From Luidia sarsii (Eukaryota > Echinodermata > Asteroidea > Paxillosida > Luidiidae), in the NCBI GenBank assembly GCA_949987565.1, contig OX465105.1:25047632-25111631 (forward strand): DNA of 64,000 bases, read 5' to 3'. The notes beneath the pieces are model-generated. The model was not told the DNA's origin and ran no database searches. It was given only the letters and a program-made list of their open reading frames with translations. Position numbers and translations under genes: made by a program. Of this stretch, positions 25,101 through 37,100 are shown in pieces. Within the stretch, counting starts at the first letter, position 1. The number at the start of each line of letters is the position of its first letter.

Positions 25101-28100
25101 CATCGCTACGTGACCGTTTACCCTAAGCTGCTGCCCCACTGCATGGACACAGCAAGGCCAGTGATCAGTGTGCACCCTGCACACACGCTATTGCATAAGA
25201 CCTTGTAGATAACTGCACAATAGAAATGCGATATTGACTCATCTTATCTGCGGCCCCCACCCCCCCTCTCCCCTTTCGGGTGCCAGAAATTCTGACATGA
25301 ACGTTGGTTTGGTTTTTTTAATTGGCAAAGAAAACTTTGACTTGAACCAGTATTTGAACCCGAGACCGCTCTCGTCTTACCATCGGAAATATCCAGCCCT
25401 TAGATAGTGGCCTCCCTAAATAGTTGACTAGTCTTTGAAAGTTTTTTGTTGGAACAAATAAATTGGAATACTGACTGGGATCTTTAGAAAAAAGAAAACA
25501 AGAATCAGAATCAAAAGTATACCTTTTCCATTGAAGTGGGCTTTGGGCTTTCGTCCACCCATTCTTCCAGCAATCTTACAAGACAGTCAGTCTTGAACTG
25601 AAGAATTCATGGCCACGGATGTCCTGTGAGCTAGAAAAGCAAAGGATGTCCTGTCAAAGCTGAAAATGACCTGAAATTGGAGTCAAAAGATAGCCCAGCA
25701 GGGAGAAAAGCAAATTAATTATCATGGTTACGGGGCTTAAAGAAATGTTCAATTAATAAAAAATAAAAAAATTACAGTTGATTATCTATTCTGTAGCAAC
25801 TTTGGGATAAAATACTTCAGGCCATAAGGCTTTGGAGGAATTGTGACTAGTAGAGAAAAGGTGTGGGTCAGTTTTTATTTGTCAGGTTTTTTCCCCCGGG
25901 GGTCATATTTTTATGTAATATTTAGCCTTGGGTTGTTTTCAGTTAGCTACAGCCTGTCCCAGAGTGGGTAGACCGAAAGAAGGGAACCTCTGAGTGTGTA
26001 CTGATGGGAACTTTTTTAACACAATACCAGCAGGCCTTGAGACTGACCAATAGCTGGGTTGTATATTGATTGACTGGACAATCAGACATGGGCCCCAAGG
26101 ATGTCTGGACATCAGACCGGTCCATTCCCAAGGATGGGGGGGGGAAGGGGTTGTGGTCCCCCCTCTCTGGCAGGGTAAAACCAGTGCAGGCAGGTGAATG
26201 GAAGGGATTTTTTTATAAGCCCGAGTTTTTCTTTTCTTCTTTTTTTTTGGGAGGGGGGGGGGGTGGAGAGGGGGGTTAGGATTTTGTGCAAACTAGGAAA
26301 ATCTGAATGAGCCTGAGTGGGATTTCATGCCCAATTGAGCGCAACGAATATACCGTGCCCCTTTACATTGTTGGACCTTGTGTCTTGGTATGTACAAATG
26401 TATGTACTGGATCGCCATCTTTTTTGGGGGGGGGGAGAGGTATGAGATGAAGTGTGGATTGAGCATTACTCATCTGAATGAGTTATTTGTTCCGTGCACA
26501 CCCCCCTCCTTCTACCCTCACACCCTAACCAGGACAATTGGTCTGGGATTTCTGTGTGAAAGACTTGTGGCGGGGTTGTCTGCACGAGGCGGAAAATGTG
26601 AGTATGTATTTCGGCTTTTCCACCACACAACGTAGCGGAAAAGTCTAACCGTTTGTGTCCTGATTTGTTGTTGTTATAGGTAGGCCTAACAAATGATGTT
26701 TGCGTAGAGGAGAATGTAATTCAATGAGGGTTTGCCCTGTTCGACGTTTTGAGTAGTGTGTGCTCTATCCGTTGTCAGGCAGAGCACACACTGCCCGTAA
26801 TGTTGAGTTACCGGCTCTTTTCAGAGCCACACTTCTTGAAAGAGAAGAGATACATGGTGTCACCGCAAACCTTCCGCTAAGTTTTTCCACCATCCAAACC
26901 TTATCAGACGTAGACGCCGTAGTCTGGTTTGTTCTTGTTCTTCTTTGACCCCCCCTTTTTTTTTTAAATAAATAAAATAAATACACAGATATTAATAGTA
27001 GGATTCATGTGGGTGTTCCTGGTTCCCTCAGGCCGTAGAATCTCAGAGAAAGGGGCGACAAGGAAACAAAATGTCCCATCACCTTGTGCAGGGGAGGGGG
27101 GGGGGTTGAGGAGGAAGAGGAGTCTGGAATCATTTCACAACACATCTCTAGCTGTGTTTACACTGTCGTCTGCATAATTAATACTGTTGTCTGCTCGTTT
27201 CTTTTTGCTGGCGATTCATGAAGGCCTACCCCAGGTCCGCAGCAGTCAAAACTAACAATTGGGTGTTTGTCTAAGTAATACAAACTCTATTCCGTAGCAC
27301 TAGCACTAGCAGAGTGTAGGAAATACTGGTATGTTTGCCATTTAAACCCCCCCCCCCCAGCTTCTGTCAAATGGTCTTTCTCGTTCGTGTTCTCACGCTG
27401 AAGATTACGGGAGATGGAGCGGGGAGGTCTATGAATACTGCAGGAAATGATGTTTATCGGACACTGGCAATGGTCCGCCATGTTTGTTTTTGCTAGTTTG
27501 TGCAACAACAACCGATGGTGGGAGAAAAAGTAGGTACCGGTACACAGTAGGGTACATGTACCGGTACTTGGTAGGATTACAGTACATGTACATGTACCTG
27601 TACTGCAGTCTGTGTGAAAACTGTCTTTTTTAAGTCACCTAATTTTGTGAGGGATTGAGAACAGTCAACTGGATGAAGTAGGATTTGGATTATCCGAGAG
27701 GAGTGGGAATTTGAAAAGCATTGGGTGGGTTTTTCGGGGGGGGGGGGGGGGGGTGGTTGGTTTGAGGAGGTCACCTCTTCTCGGGATTTTGAGGAAGTAA
27801 TGGTCACAAGGTCTCCTCTGACATATAATACATGTACGTGCGGTTTATCTGGCTTGCAATCGGTGCACTCAATGCAATCTACGGGTCAACTCTGAGTACA
27901 CCGGACTGAACAAGTTACTTGGTCTCGTGATGGTCACATGAAGCACCATCAAATACATGTCGGAAAAAAAAAAATCATTCTCCAAAATAATCTCTTTGGA
28001 AGAAGATTTTTGAAACTCAGTGTTTAGTTGATGTGAACAGGACTAAAAAACAAAACAAAAAAATACTGGAAAAAAAAGAAATCAGGTTAAACAATGTTTA

Positions 28101-31100
28101 AGTTTAGGAAACCATGCCCATAGTGTCTTTCCATATTCTCAGAAAATTTTGCTTTTTCTTTTATTCAAATATTTTGCAAACTGCCCACAGACTAAAACGA
28201 CTAAAAGTGCAAATATCAAAAATTAGGAGGGCCTGACGTTTCGATCCTAGCAGGACCTTTCTCAAAAGCAGATTCTGCTTGGCGGAAGAAAATTCTCACT
28301 AGGATGGAAACATCGGGCCGTCCACATGTTTGAGATTAGCTTTTTAGTCATATTTGAAGTCAGTAAGCAGTTTGCACCTTTTTCATATAATTTTATATTA
28401 CTAAAAAAGGAATATTTTGAGAAGAGGAAAAAAACTAGGCATTTGGCACGGTTTCGTAAACTTTAAAATTGCATTTGTTTACCCAGATTTGTTTTTCTTC
28501 CCTTTTTGGGGGGCAAAAAATTCCCGTTATCGTCAGCTAAACAGTGAGTTATCACTATAATAACACATGTGCATTCATTTCCTGTGGTGCTGAGCAAATA
28601 TTAAATGACCGCTTTTTTTTAGAGAGAGGAATGTGCGTCCACCCGCAATATGGGTCAGTGTGCAGTGGACTCTGCCCAAGTATTTCCATTTGTTTATTTG
28701 GCACGACGACACAATTCAAACCTCTGTGTGGGGGGGGGGGGAAATAATGGTTTTGCATCCGAGTTCCACGTTTTCATCAAACAATATGGTTAGCTTTAGC
28801 CTTCCCTCTCCCTGCCTGCACTCCTCCGTTTCCGACCGCGATGTTTGTCGACTTGAAGGAGGTCCATTCAAAGCCTGCGCAGTGTTCAGTCTGAGACCAA
28901 TTACTCACAGTTATTTCCAGGAATGAGACTCGTAGTCGTAGCCCTACCACTATTTCTCACTTTCAGATGCCGTCAACTTTCTGAGAAGCAATGCGTTGTC
29001 CTTTACTCTCCCATTGTTCACCACTCGTTTGAAAGCGATTGGACTTTATAGTAAAGAGTGTACGGGTAGGTTTGTAGCGACACCATTTACAATCATCACT
29101 TTTGAGTTTGTGAGGGAGCGTGGTTCTGAAAAGAACCGGGGTTTTTTTTTTCACTCTACGTTTTGGACGTGCTCTGTCCGTCCGTCCAGGAGGATTGGAC
29201 TTAGACCATGATAATTTGACTGACTTAAGTAGAACGCAGTGGCTGTTGTTACGGCAGTCGTCTGTGTGGTTCCCTGACTTGATTGTATTTCGTCAGCATT
29301 GCAGGCTGGTTGAACCAGTCTATTAGCTGATAGTCTGGTTCCAAGAGCTAAACATCCTAACAACTACTACCGGTACTGTGAAGTCAGGGAACCACACGGA
29401 CGACTGCCGTAACAACAGCCACTGCGTAATAGAAATGAAAGGGTTGTTCATCGCGGTGGTGTAGATAAGTGGAAAGGGTGATCAAAGTCACGCGATGTGT
29501 CGTTGCTGGTGGCGACGTTTCGGTTGCTAACTGCTAACCTTCATCAGGCAACTGGTTGCCTGATGAAGGTTAGCAGTTAGCAACCGAAACGTCGCCACCA
29601 GCAACGACACATCGCGTGACTTCGATCATGGCCCCCTTCTTCCTCCATGCTTTGATCACCCTTGCCACTTATTTGACTGACTTGGATCTACATTGCCCCC
29701 CCCCCAAAAAAAAACAAAAAAACAAACACACAAACAAACACACTAACATAAACAAACAAACAAAAAACGGGCAAATTTTGTTTTTTTGGAATAAGTCCAA
29801 TGATCTTTTGGGCTGTGAAATCCCCAGACCATGAAATTAACTGCCATGCGATGCGCTTTAGAGCGACGAGTTATTGAACGCTCACAAGCAGGCTCCCCCT
29901 TGCATAATGGCTTCCTAAGCCAGAACCAGCTCTCTCTGTTGTCTGGGTCGTAGGTCAAGTCAGTCTCTGGTCTCTCTGCCGCAGAGGTTAATGACTCCAC
30001 GCACCCACGCACAAAAGAACATTCTGTGAGTAATGTGAAGGGGGGGGGTAGGCAGCCAGCCAGCGATCATTCATGTGTTAAACAACCCCCCCTCCCCGTC
30101 TCCGGGGGTCACTGGGAGGTCATGCTGTGAAGGTATTGAACCTTGCGGTTAGCCACATTCAGAGCAGTAGTCGCCCAGTCTTGTTTTTCTCTTTCCCTCC
30201 TTTCCCCTGTCAAAGGCCTAGAGGTTTTTCCCCACCGCCACCGCCATCACCCCCACCCCCTCCCCTGAATACCCACAGTTCCTCTCTTTAGTCCTCCTTC
30301 CCTCAATCCCTCCTCCCCCAACTGGTTTGTTTTTTCTCGTTCACTTTTTTTTATTGGAATGGCAACATTCCACCGGGGTGGGGATCCCCGAGGTTTCGCG
30401 GATTTTTTTTTCATGTTTTTTTTTTTTGTGGTTAAAACACGGCCCTATCGGGCAAGCTCGTGCCGGCTTTTCTCGTAGTACATGCACACTGTGCAATGCA
30501 CACGGACGTGAATACCCTTGGCAAGGAGTGCTGGCCTGCGGTTCTGAAGTGGCGAGTTGTTGATTTGGCTGGGGGTACATACAATTTGCGGGTTGACCCT
30601 GTCTGTTGCTGCGGATGTCTTCGCTCTCGGATCGTACTCCATCTCACCGACCTCCCAACCTCCCCGGTCTCCACTTGTCGAGGGCACAGGACTGCATGAA
30701 AGTTTGCATCCCAATTTTATTTTTTTTTGGGGGGGGGTGGAAAGGGTGAACTCGGGAGAAAAATGTGGATAAAGCGTCTTCAACCACAATTCAACCACAT
30801 GGCCTCAACATCCTGGAGGGGAATGAAAACACTTTTCTTGTTTACCTATAATCCCTCTTTTGTGTTCACTCCCCCCCCCACACTTCTCTCTTTCACCCTT
30901 TCCCTTTGATGTTTCCCCCCTGTCCAATGTCCACTACCTAATCCCTGCCCCCCATCTCTACCCTTCCCTTTGATCTCACCCTACCAACTTTCCCCTTTGT
31001 CCTCTGTCTGTCATCCATGTCCCCGTTACTCTCCCCTTGCTATATTTTTGTTTTGTCCCTGTCATTCTGCCTTTGAGAAAGGTCCTGCTTGGATCGAAAC

Positions 31101-34100
31101 GTCAGGCCCTCCTAATTTGTGACATTCTCTTCTTGGTAATTTTAGTCAGTAAGTACTGTAGTTGCAACATGTTGCATATTAAAGTGTGAACTACTGAAGA
31201 TTTTCCCACTCTGGCACAACTTGTTTTTTTGGAGACCTGAAACAAACAATGTTCGCCCTTTTGGGAAAGATTTGTCTCTCATTGGGACAAGCTTTTGCCC
31301 TTTGCGGAAATGTTTTCAAACGAGTAGGGAAAATATTCAGATAAAAAAATCTCCACACAGGTGGGTGGAAACCATTGAAACCATTGAAAGAACATTGTTG
31401 CCATAGTGTTAACTTTCACCGACACAGTACTGTACTTTAATTAACTCTGGTCTGGATGACAACTTGTTTAGTGGCGCTTAGTGCACAATCCTGTGGCCTG
31501 GGCCCTTTCCTTCCAAGATATTGTAGCAACTTGATTAAGACGTAGAATTTACAATTGATGCAGTCTGTTTACGATTGATGTATGAGGAAGGCTAAGATTT
31601 TGAAGGTTTCCGACTCCAGAGAACAAAAACACATGTAAATTTATGTGATGTCATGTTCTTTGGCCCGGTGCCAGAAACAGCCTTGTAAGTTGTATTGCGC
31701 GCTATGGAAATGTGTCTCCGGTGTTTGGCAATTTGATTATGTGTATATTGCATGAGCAGCATTGCGTAAAACCATCCGAGGCGAACACCAACTCGCCTTA
31801 ATTGTAACTGCAACTAGTCCTAGCTGCAACTGTATATTCAATGGATCGTAATTTGGCAAGATCTGGCAAGATGGCGGTTGTTGTTTTTTCAGTGGTGACA
31901 AGTTGGCATCTACGTTGCTCGGCACTGCAGCTTAGAGAGCGCGCTGCAAGGTGCACCCTCCGTACATGTAATTGCTCCCCAACCGATGTCCCGCTGAGCC
32001 TCTGTTGAACCCGCCCATTCTCACGGGCTCCTCGTGTCATTGACCCCCTCAGGGGGGAACGAAGCGCAGACATAACTCACTGAGCTCCGGTAGAGAGACA
32101 GAGAGAGAGAGAGACAGAGAGAGACACAGAGAGACACAGAGAGAGACAGAGAGAGAGAGACAGAGAGAGACACAGAGAGACACAGAGAGAGACAGAGAGA
32201 GACAGAGAGACACAGAGAGAGACAGAGAGAGAGAGAGAGGGAGAGACATAGAGAGAGAGGGAGAGAGAGTGAAAGACAGACAGAGAGAGAGACAGAGAGA
32301 TACAGAGAGAGAGAGACACAGAGAGAGACATAGAGGGACAGAGAGAGACAAAGAGAGACACACAGAGAGACAGAGAGAGAGACAGAGAGAGACAAAGAGA
32401 GAGAGACAGGGAGAGACAGGGAGAGACAGAGAGAGACACAGAGAGAGAGTGAGAGAGAAAGAGGGAGAGAGAGTGAGAGACAGACAGAGGGAGAGAGAGG
32501 AGACAGAGAGAGATGGGAGACAGCCAGACAGACAGAGAGGAGGCATCAAGAGACAGCCAGACAGAGAGAGAGACAGAGAGATACAGAGAGAGACAGAGAG
32601 AAACAGAGAGAGAGAGACAGAGGGAGAGAGAGACCGAGGGAGAGAGAGTGAGAGACAGACAGAGAGGGAGAGAGAGAGGAGAGACAGAGAGATGGGAGAC
32701 AGACAGACAGACAGAGAGTAGAGATCGAGAGACAGACAGACAGACGGGGAAAGCACTCCCAAGCTGTGGGTATCCGCATGACTGCCCCCCCCAAAAAAAA
32801 AAAATCCGCCTACGTGTATTTAATTATTCATCCTGTCTGTGTGTGCAAGTCTGCCGCCATGTAATGCACTCATTGGTGTGTAACTCTTTTGTCCGGCCTC
32901 TTTGTGAGCCTCTCACCGTCTGGCCTTCAGAGTGGAAGTTCCAGTCGCCCCCAAACGACTCACAAGAAGGCCCCGAAATATGGATCTGAACTTACTGTAA
33001 GAGTGATGCACTGGAGGCTACTTAATACTCGCCCCGCTGTCAGTTTTTGGTTTGTTTTTTATGTATTCGGTTTTTTTTCTTTCTTTCTTTCTATCTCTCT
33101 CCAGGGAAATGCGACTCTGCATCTGTACCCACACTTCAAAGAACTGGCCCAACTGGAAGGTAGAGTATAGAAAATAATGTCTATGAGTAATTCCATAAAT
33201 CAGGGGTGCAACTTGTGACATTCCGGAGTCCCCGCTTACATACGAAACCATTCCGCTTTCCTGCGTTTAATATTATAACAACGCAATGAACCACTTTGTA
33301 TATGAACAGTATGATAGAACAAGAACAGTATAACATGCTGAAGTTATACAAAAACTGTTGCAAACTGTTCACTGACTAAAATGACCTGCAATACATGAAT
33401 AAAACATTAGAGGGCCTGACGTTTAGCATCCTAGCAGGACCTTTCTCAGTGTAATATACTGTTTAATAGACAGAACGTTTCGTTAAGTTGTTAGAATAGT
33501 ACATGTAGGAAAGCGGAATGGTTTCTTATGTAATTGTCGGCACCAAAATGTCCTTATTTGGATCACTGATTCATGGAATTACCCATATTTTAGTGTGAGG
33601 TATCTGCCACTTCCATTTACTTTTTGTGAAAGTGTCCTAATAGTCCTCTTTAAAACCAACGCCAGTATGATATGAGATTGGAATGATGGAAAGATGTAAC
33701 TTAACCACGCAACCGACAACAACCAACCGACCAAACCATCCAAACCAACCAGAAATCAAGCGGACAAGCGGAATCTTTCACAGAGGTCCAAAGCGGAGAC
33801 TGAAAATACTTTGTCAAAGTATTTTGTAATCTTGAAATTATTTTTGACCTTTTTTCAATTCACTTTTGAGCGATTTTGTTTTTGTACTTTTCACTGTATA
33901 TTGGCCATTGGCTTCAAGAGTGAGAAAATAAACTAAGCAACCAAGTTAAAAAAAACTAAGTTAATTAACTTCACTGAAAAAAACTCTGCCTTGTCCAGGG
34001 TATTTTTTTTTATACTATATCAGAACGGAAACTACTTTTGATGCTCAAGTGCCCATTTTTCTTTTAAATGCTAAAGTGAACAATAGCCAATAATGAGTGA

Positions 34101-37100
34101 CAGGGTCAACGCTGATACGGTGTAACGTCACTGTAACGAACATCCCAGGATCCACACAAATTGTTCGGTGTAGCGGTCTTTCGTTATAGCAGTTGCCGAC
34201 GCGTATCCACGGACGTAAAATCGGGAGCCAAAGGCCATGTTCGTTGTAGCCGAATGTTCGGTATATCGGCGTTCGGTGTCGCGACGTTCCACTATTATAG
34301 GCAAGATTAGTCTCGAAGGTTTGCAAGTACTGAGTGGAGCGGCTTGAGGAGAAGACTACTTGCGTACAGTTTGTCACTTGTTGTTTTGGGTTTTGTGGGT
34401 TTTCTTTTTTTCATTCTGTTCGCTGTTTTGGCCGGGCACCACTGCGGGTGCAGAGAGGGGAGGGGGAAAAAGGGATGTTGGTCACTCTGTTCCGTCTCGG
34501 CTGTTGCGGCCACATTTCACTGGTAGGCTGATGTTTTTCCCTGTAAAACTGACATCAGCTGCCCGGTGAAGTGTAGCTGCGGGGTACGACTCGCTGCCAC
34601 AGAGTCCCGAAGGTCTGAAGGGGGGAAAAAGAAGAAGGAAAAAAAAACCACTAACCTCCTCCACGGATCGGGAGGGGGTGGGTCATCAGAGACTGCTACC
34701 ATGGCGACGCATCGATAGCCAAACTCGCTGGGGATATCTTTTTTTGGGGGGGGGGGCTACAAAGAGCCGACTGCTTCCGACTTTAAAATAGGTGGGTGGT
34801 GAACTTGTGCCCGCACCTCGAAAATAATCGAGTATTTGAGGGCGGCTGCCGCCTAAGGGCTGGATAACTCTGCATGGTGAGAGCGCCAATATGTGGAGCC
34901 AGTTGCACCGGGTTCGACTCCCGGTCAGGTCAAATTGTCTGTGGCATTTTTTCGGAAACGGTCGGCAATTGCCCAGCCAGTTTTCCCCTTTTTTCCCCTT
35001 CGAATGTTACCTTCAGAGAGCATGGCAACCATAGACAGAGACATGATTTTTCTTTGGCCGTTCAGACTGCATTGTCAGTCTGTGTGGGTCGTGCGATTGA
35101 TGTGAACTCTTTGATCAGCCTGCCGGGGAAGGATTTAGAGCCCCCCCCCCCCCCCTCCCGGTGATCCCGTATCCTAGGAACAGATTGGATATCAAATCTT
35201 TGTCAGACTGGCCAAGGGGGGGGGGCCTACCCTGAGTCCCCATGGACCAGGTTGCACATTTCTGTTGTCAAATTATTGTAAGCGTATCAGATATGATGGG
35301 GGGGGGTGACAATCCCTTTTCCAAAATATGTCAGGGTTTGGTAGATTGTAAACCTCAGATTTCCTCTTCCTCTTCTCAACAAATCCGGTATTGCGTTTCC
35401 CATCGAGCTTTTTTCACTTTTCTGGTGTGTCCGTTGTATTATGGCAAGATTCGATTGCCCCGTGTGTCTTCCTGGCGAAGCGAAGACTCGTTTCAGTCGT
35501 CCTTTGCGTGGATTTACGGCGGCCTCTCTACTTCTCGTCGCGTGTGTGCTCCGCTGCTACATTGGGCCGCATTGGCGGGACGCGTCTATCAATGCAGCAT
35601 GATGTAGTGGTGAAATACGCACGGCGATTGAACCTCAGTCACCGGTACTCTGCGAGGAGGAACACCGGGCCGAGCAGACCATCGTGGAACTGCGTGTGAG
35701 GTTGTTTTTTTCTCACCACTGACCACGGGAAGGACGTCTATCAGATCGCTTTGAGACAGGGAAAAGAAATGGGAAAAGACATGGGAAAAGACATGGGAAA
35801 AGACATGGGGAAAGACATGGGGAAAGACATGGAGAAAATATGGGAAAAGACATGGGAAAAGACATGGGAAAAGACATGGGAAAAGACATGGGAAAAGACA
35901 TGCGAAAAGACATGGGAAAAGACATGGGAAAAGACATGGGAAAAACATGGAAAAACATGGAAAAGACGCGGGAAAAGACATTTGGAAAAGACATTTGGAA
36001 AAGACACGGGAAGACATTTGGAAAAGACACGGGAAGACATTTGGAAAAAGACATGGAAAAATACGAGGAAAATACATAGGAAAATACATGAAAAACATGG
36101 GAAAAGACATGGAAACCACATGGAAAACACATGGAAAAGATATGGAAAAGACATGGAAAAGTCATTTTCAATTTATATTCTGTGAATAGAGCTTTGGGGT
36201 GCCTTGCAGACACCTGACAGACATCTCTTGGTAATCTTTCCTCCTTCCCTCCCTCCATCCCTCCCTGCAGGAGTGGTGGAATACCTGACCACGGAGATAA
36301 GCACCTCCAAGCAGAAGCGCTTCAACCTGGTCACCTTCGTGGACACACCGGGCCTGGTGGACGGTGACATGAAGTACCCGTTTGACGTGGACAAGGCCAT
36401 CGTCTGGCTGGGTAGGTGTCACAGCCGCCTCTTTTTTGGACTTGCTATTATGGTGGAAGGACATTCAAACAGAAGTAGATTTCTGAGCAGAAATTTTATG
36501 TACACTAGTAGTTTACATTTATTTGCCCCCCCCCCCACCCAAAAAGGATCTTGCTTAGTCTTGCTGAATGCAGTAATTTTCAGTGGCCACTGTTTTTGTT
36601 ACTTAAAGTGATACACAAAAATGTTGCAAACTGCTTACTGACTAAAATTACCAAAATGCAAATCTTAAAATTTAGTGGGCCTGACGTTTTTGTTACTTCT
36701 TATATAATCTTCTATCTACTATATGCTCAAATGACACAGCACAATTTCACGTCAGTATTTGTTACCCCGATAGGCTGGGTGCCACCGATCAACCCAGTTG
36801 TGACAGTAGGATAACCTCTTTGTTCTACACCTTGGGATAGATAGAGTGTACGGGTAGGAGGAGGCAAACAGCCTGCTCAATGTTTGGTTTTGGGTTTTTT
36901 CTTTCCTCCTCGCAGGCAACTTGGCGGACTTGATCTTCGTCTTCTTCGACCCCATCGGCCAGGCGCTGTGCAAGCGCACGCTGAACCTGGTGGAGCGTCT
37001 GAGCGAGACGCACGCCGACCGCATGCGCTTCTACCTGAGCAAGGCGGACGAGGCCGGCCACGAGAGCGACCGGCAGCGGGTCCTGATGCAGATCGTCCAG

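Larger units (their letters stand above)
29487..29620. repeat. Perfect 66-bp-arm palindrome with a hammerhead-like core on each strand
   Basis: Arms 29487-29552 and 29555-29620 are perfect reverse complements with a 2-bp spacer. Outside them a weaker inverted pair (AGTGGAAAGGGTGATCAAAG and its near complement at about 29651-29671) extends the stem. Each arm reads CTGATGA ... GAAACGTC outward. Confidence 0.95.
19655..33104 (+). other. Intron 3 of the GTPase gene (13.4 kb)
   Basis: GTAAGT at the start, TCTCTCCAG at the end. It is filled with Penelope-tail insertions, nested MITEs, hammerhead-like palindromes, homopolymer G tracts and the GAGACA array. Unassigned open frames such as those near 22000-22390, 22540-22850 and 23500-23880 have no recognisable domain. 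Confidence 0.85.
33160..36270 (+). other. Intron 4 of the GTPase gene
   Basis: It holds an AATTCCATA inverted-repeat element with a nested tail, a pogo-like MITE, a SINE, homopolymer tracts and the 12-bp minisatellite. The segment at about 35380-35700 has an open frame without a recognisable domain. Confidence 0.8.

Noticed and set aside
29235..29426. Hammerhead in family C (CTGACGA word)
   Set aside because: CTGACGA is present but no GAAA lies after a pairing helix II.
32090..32748. Long Ser/Leu-rich or Arg/Glu-rich proteins in the GAGACA array
   Set aside because: They are low-complexity translation artefacts on both strands.
35756..36165. CRISPR-like array or MGKD-repeat protein
   Set aside because: Units are directly tandem without spacers, in a eukaryotic intron; this is a minisatellite.
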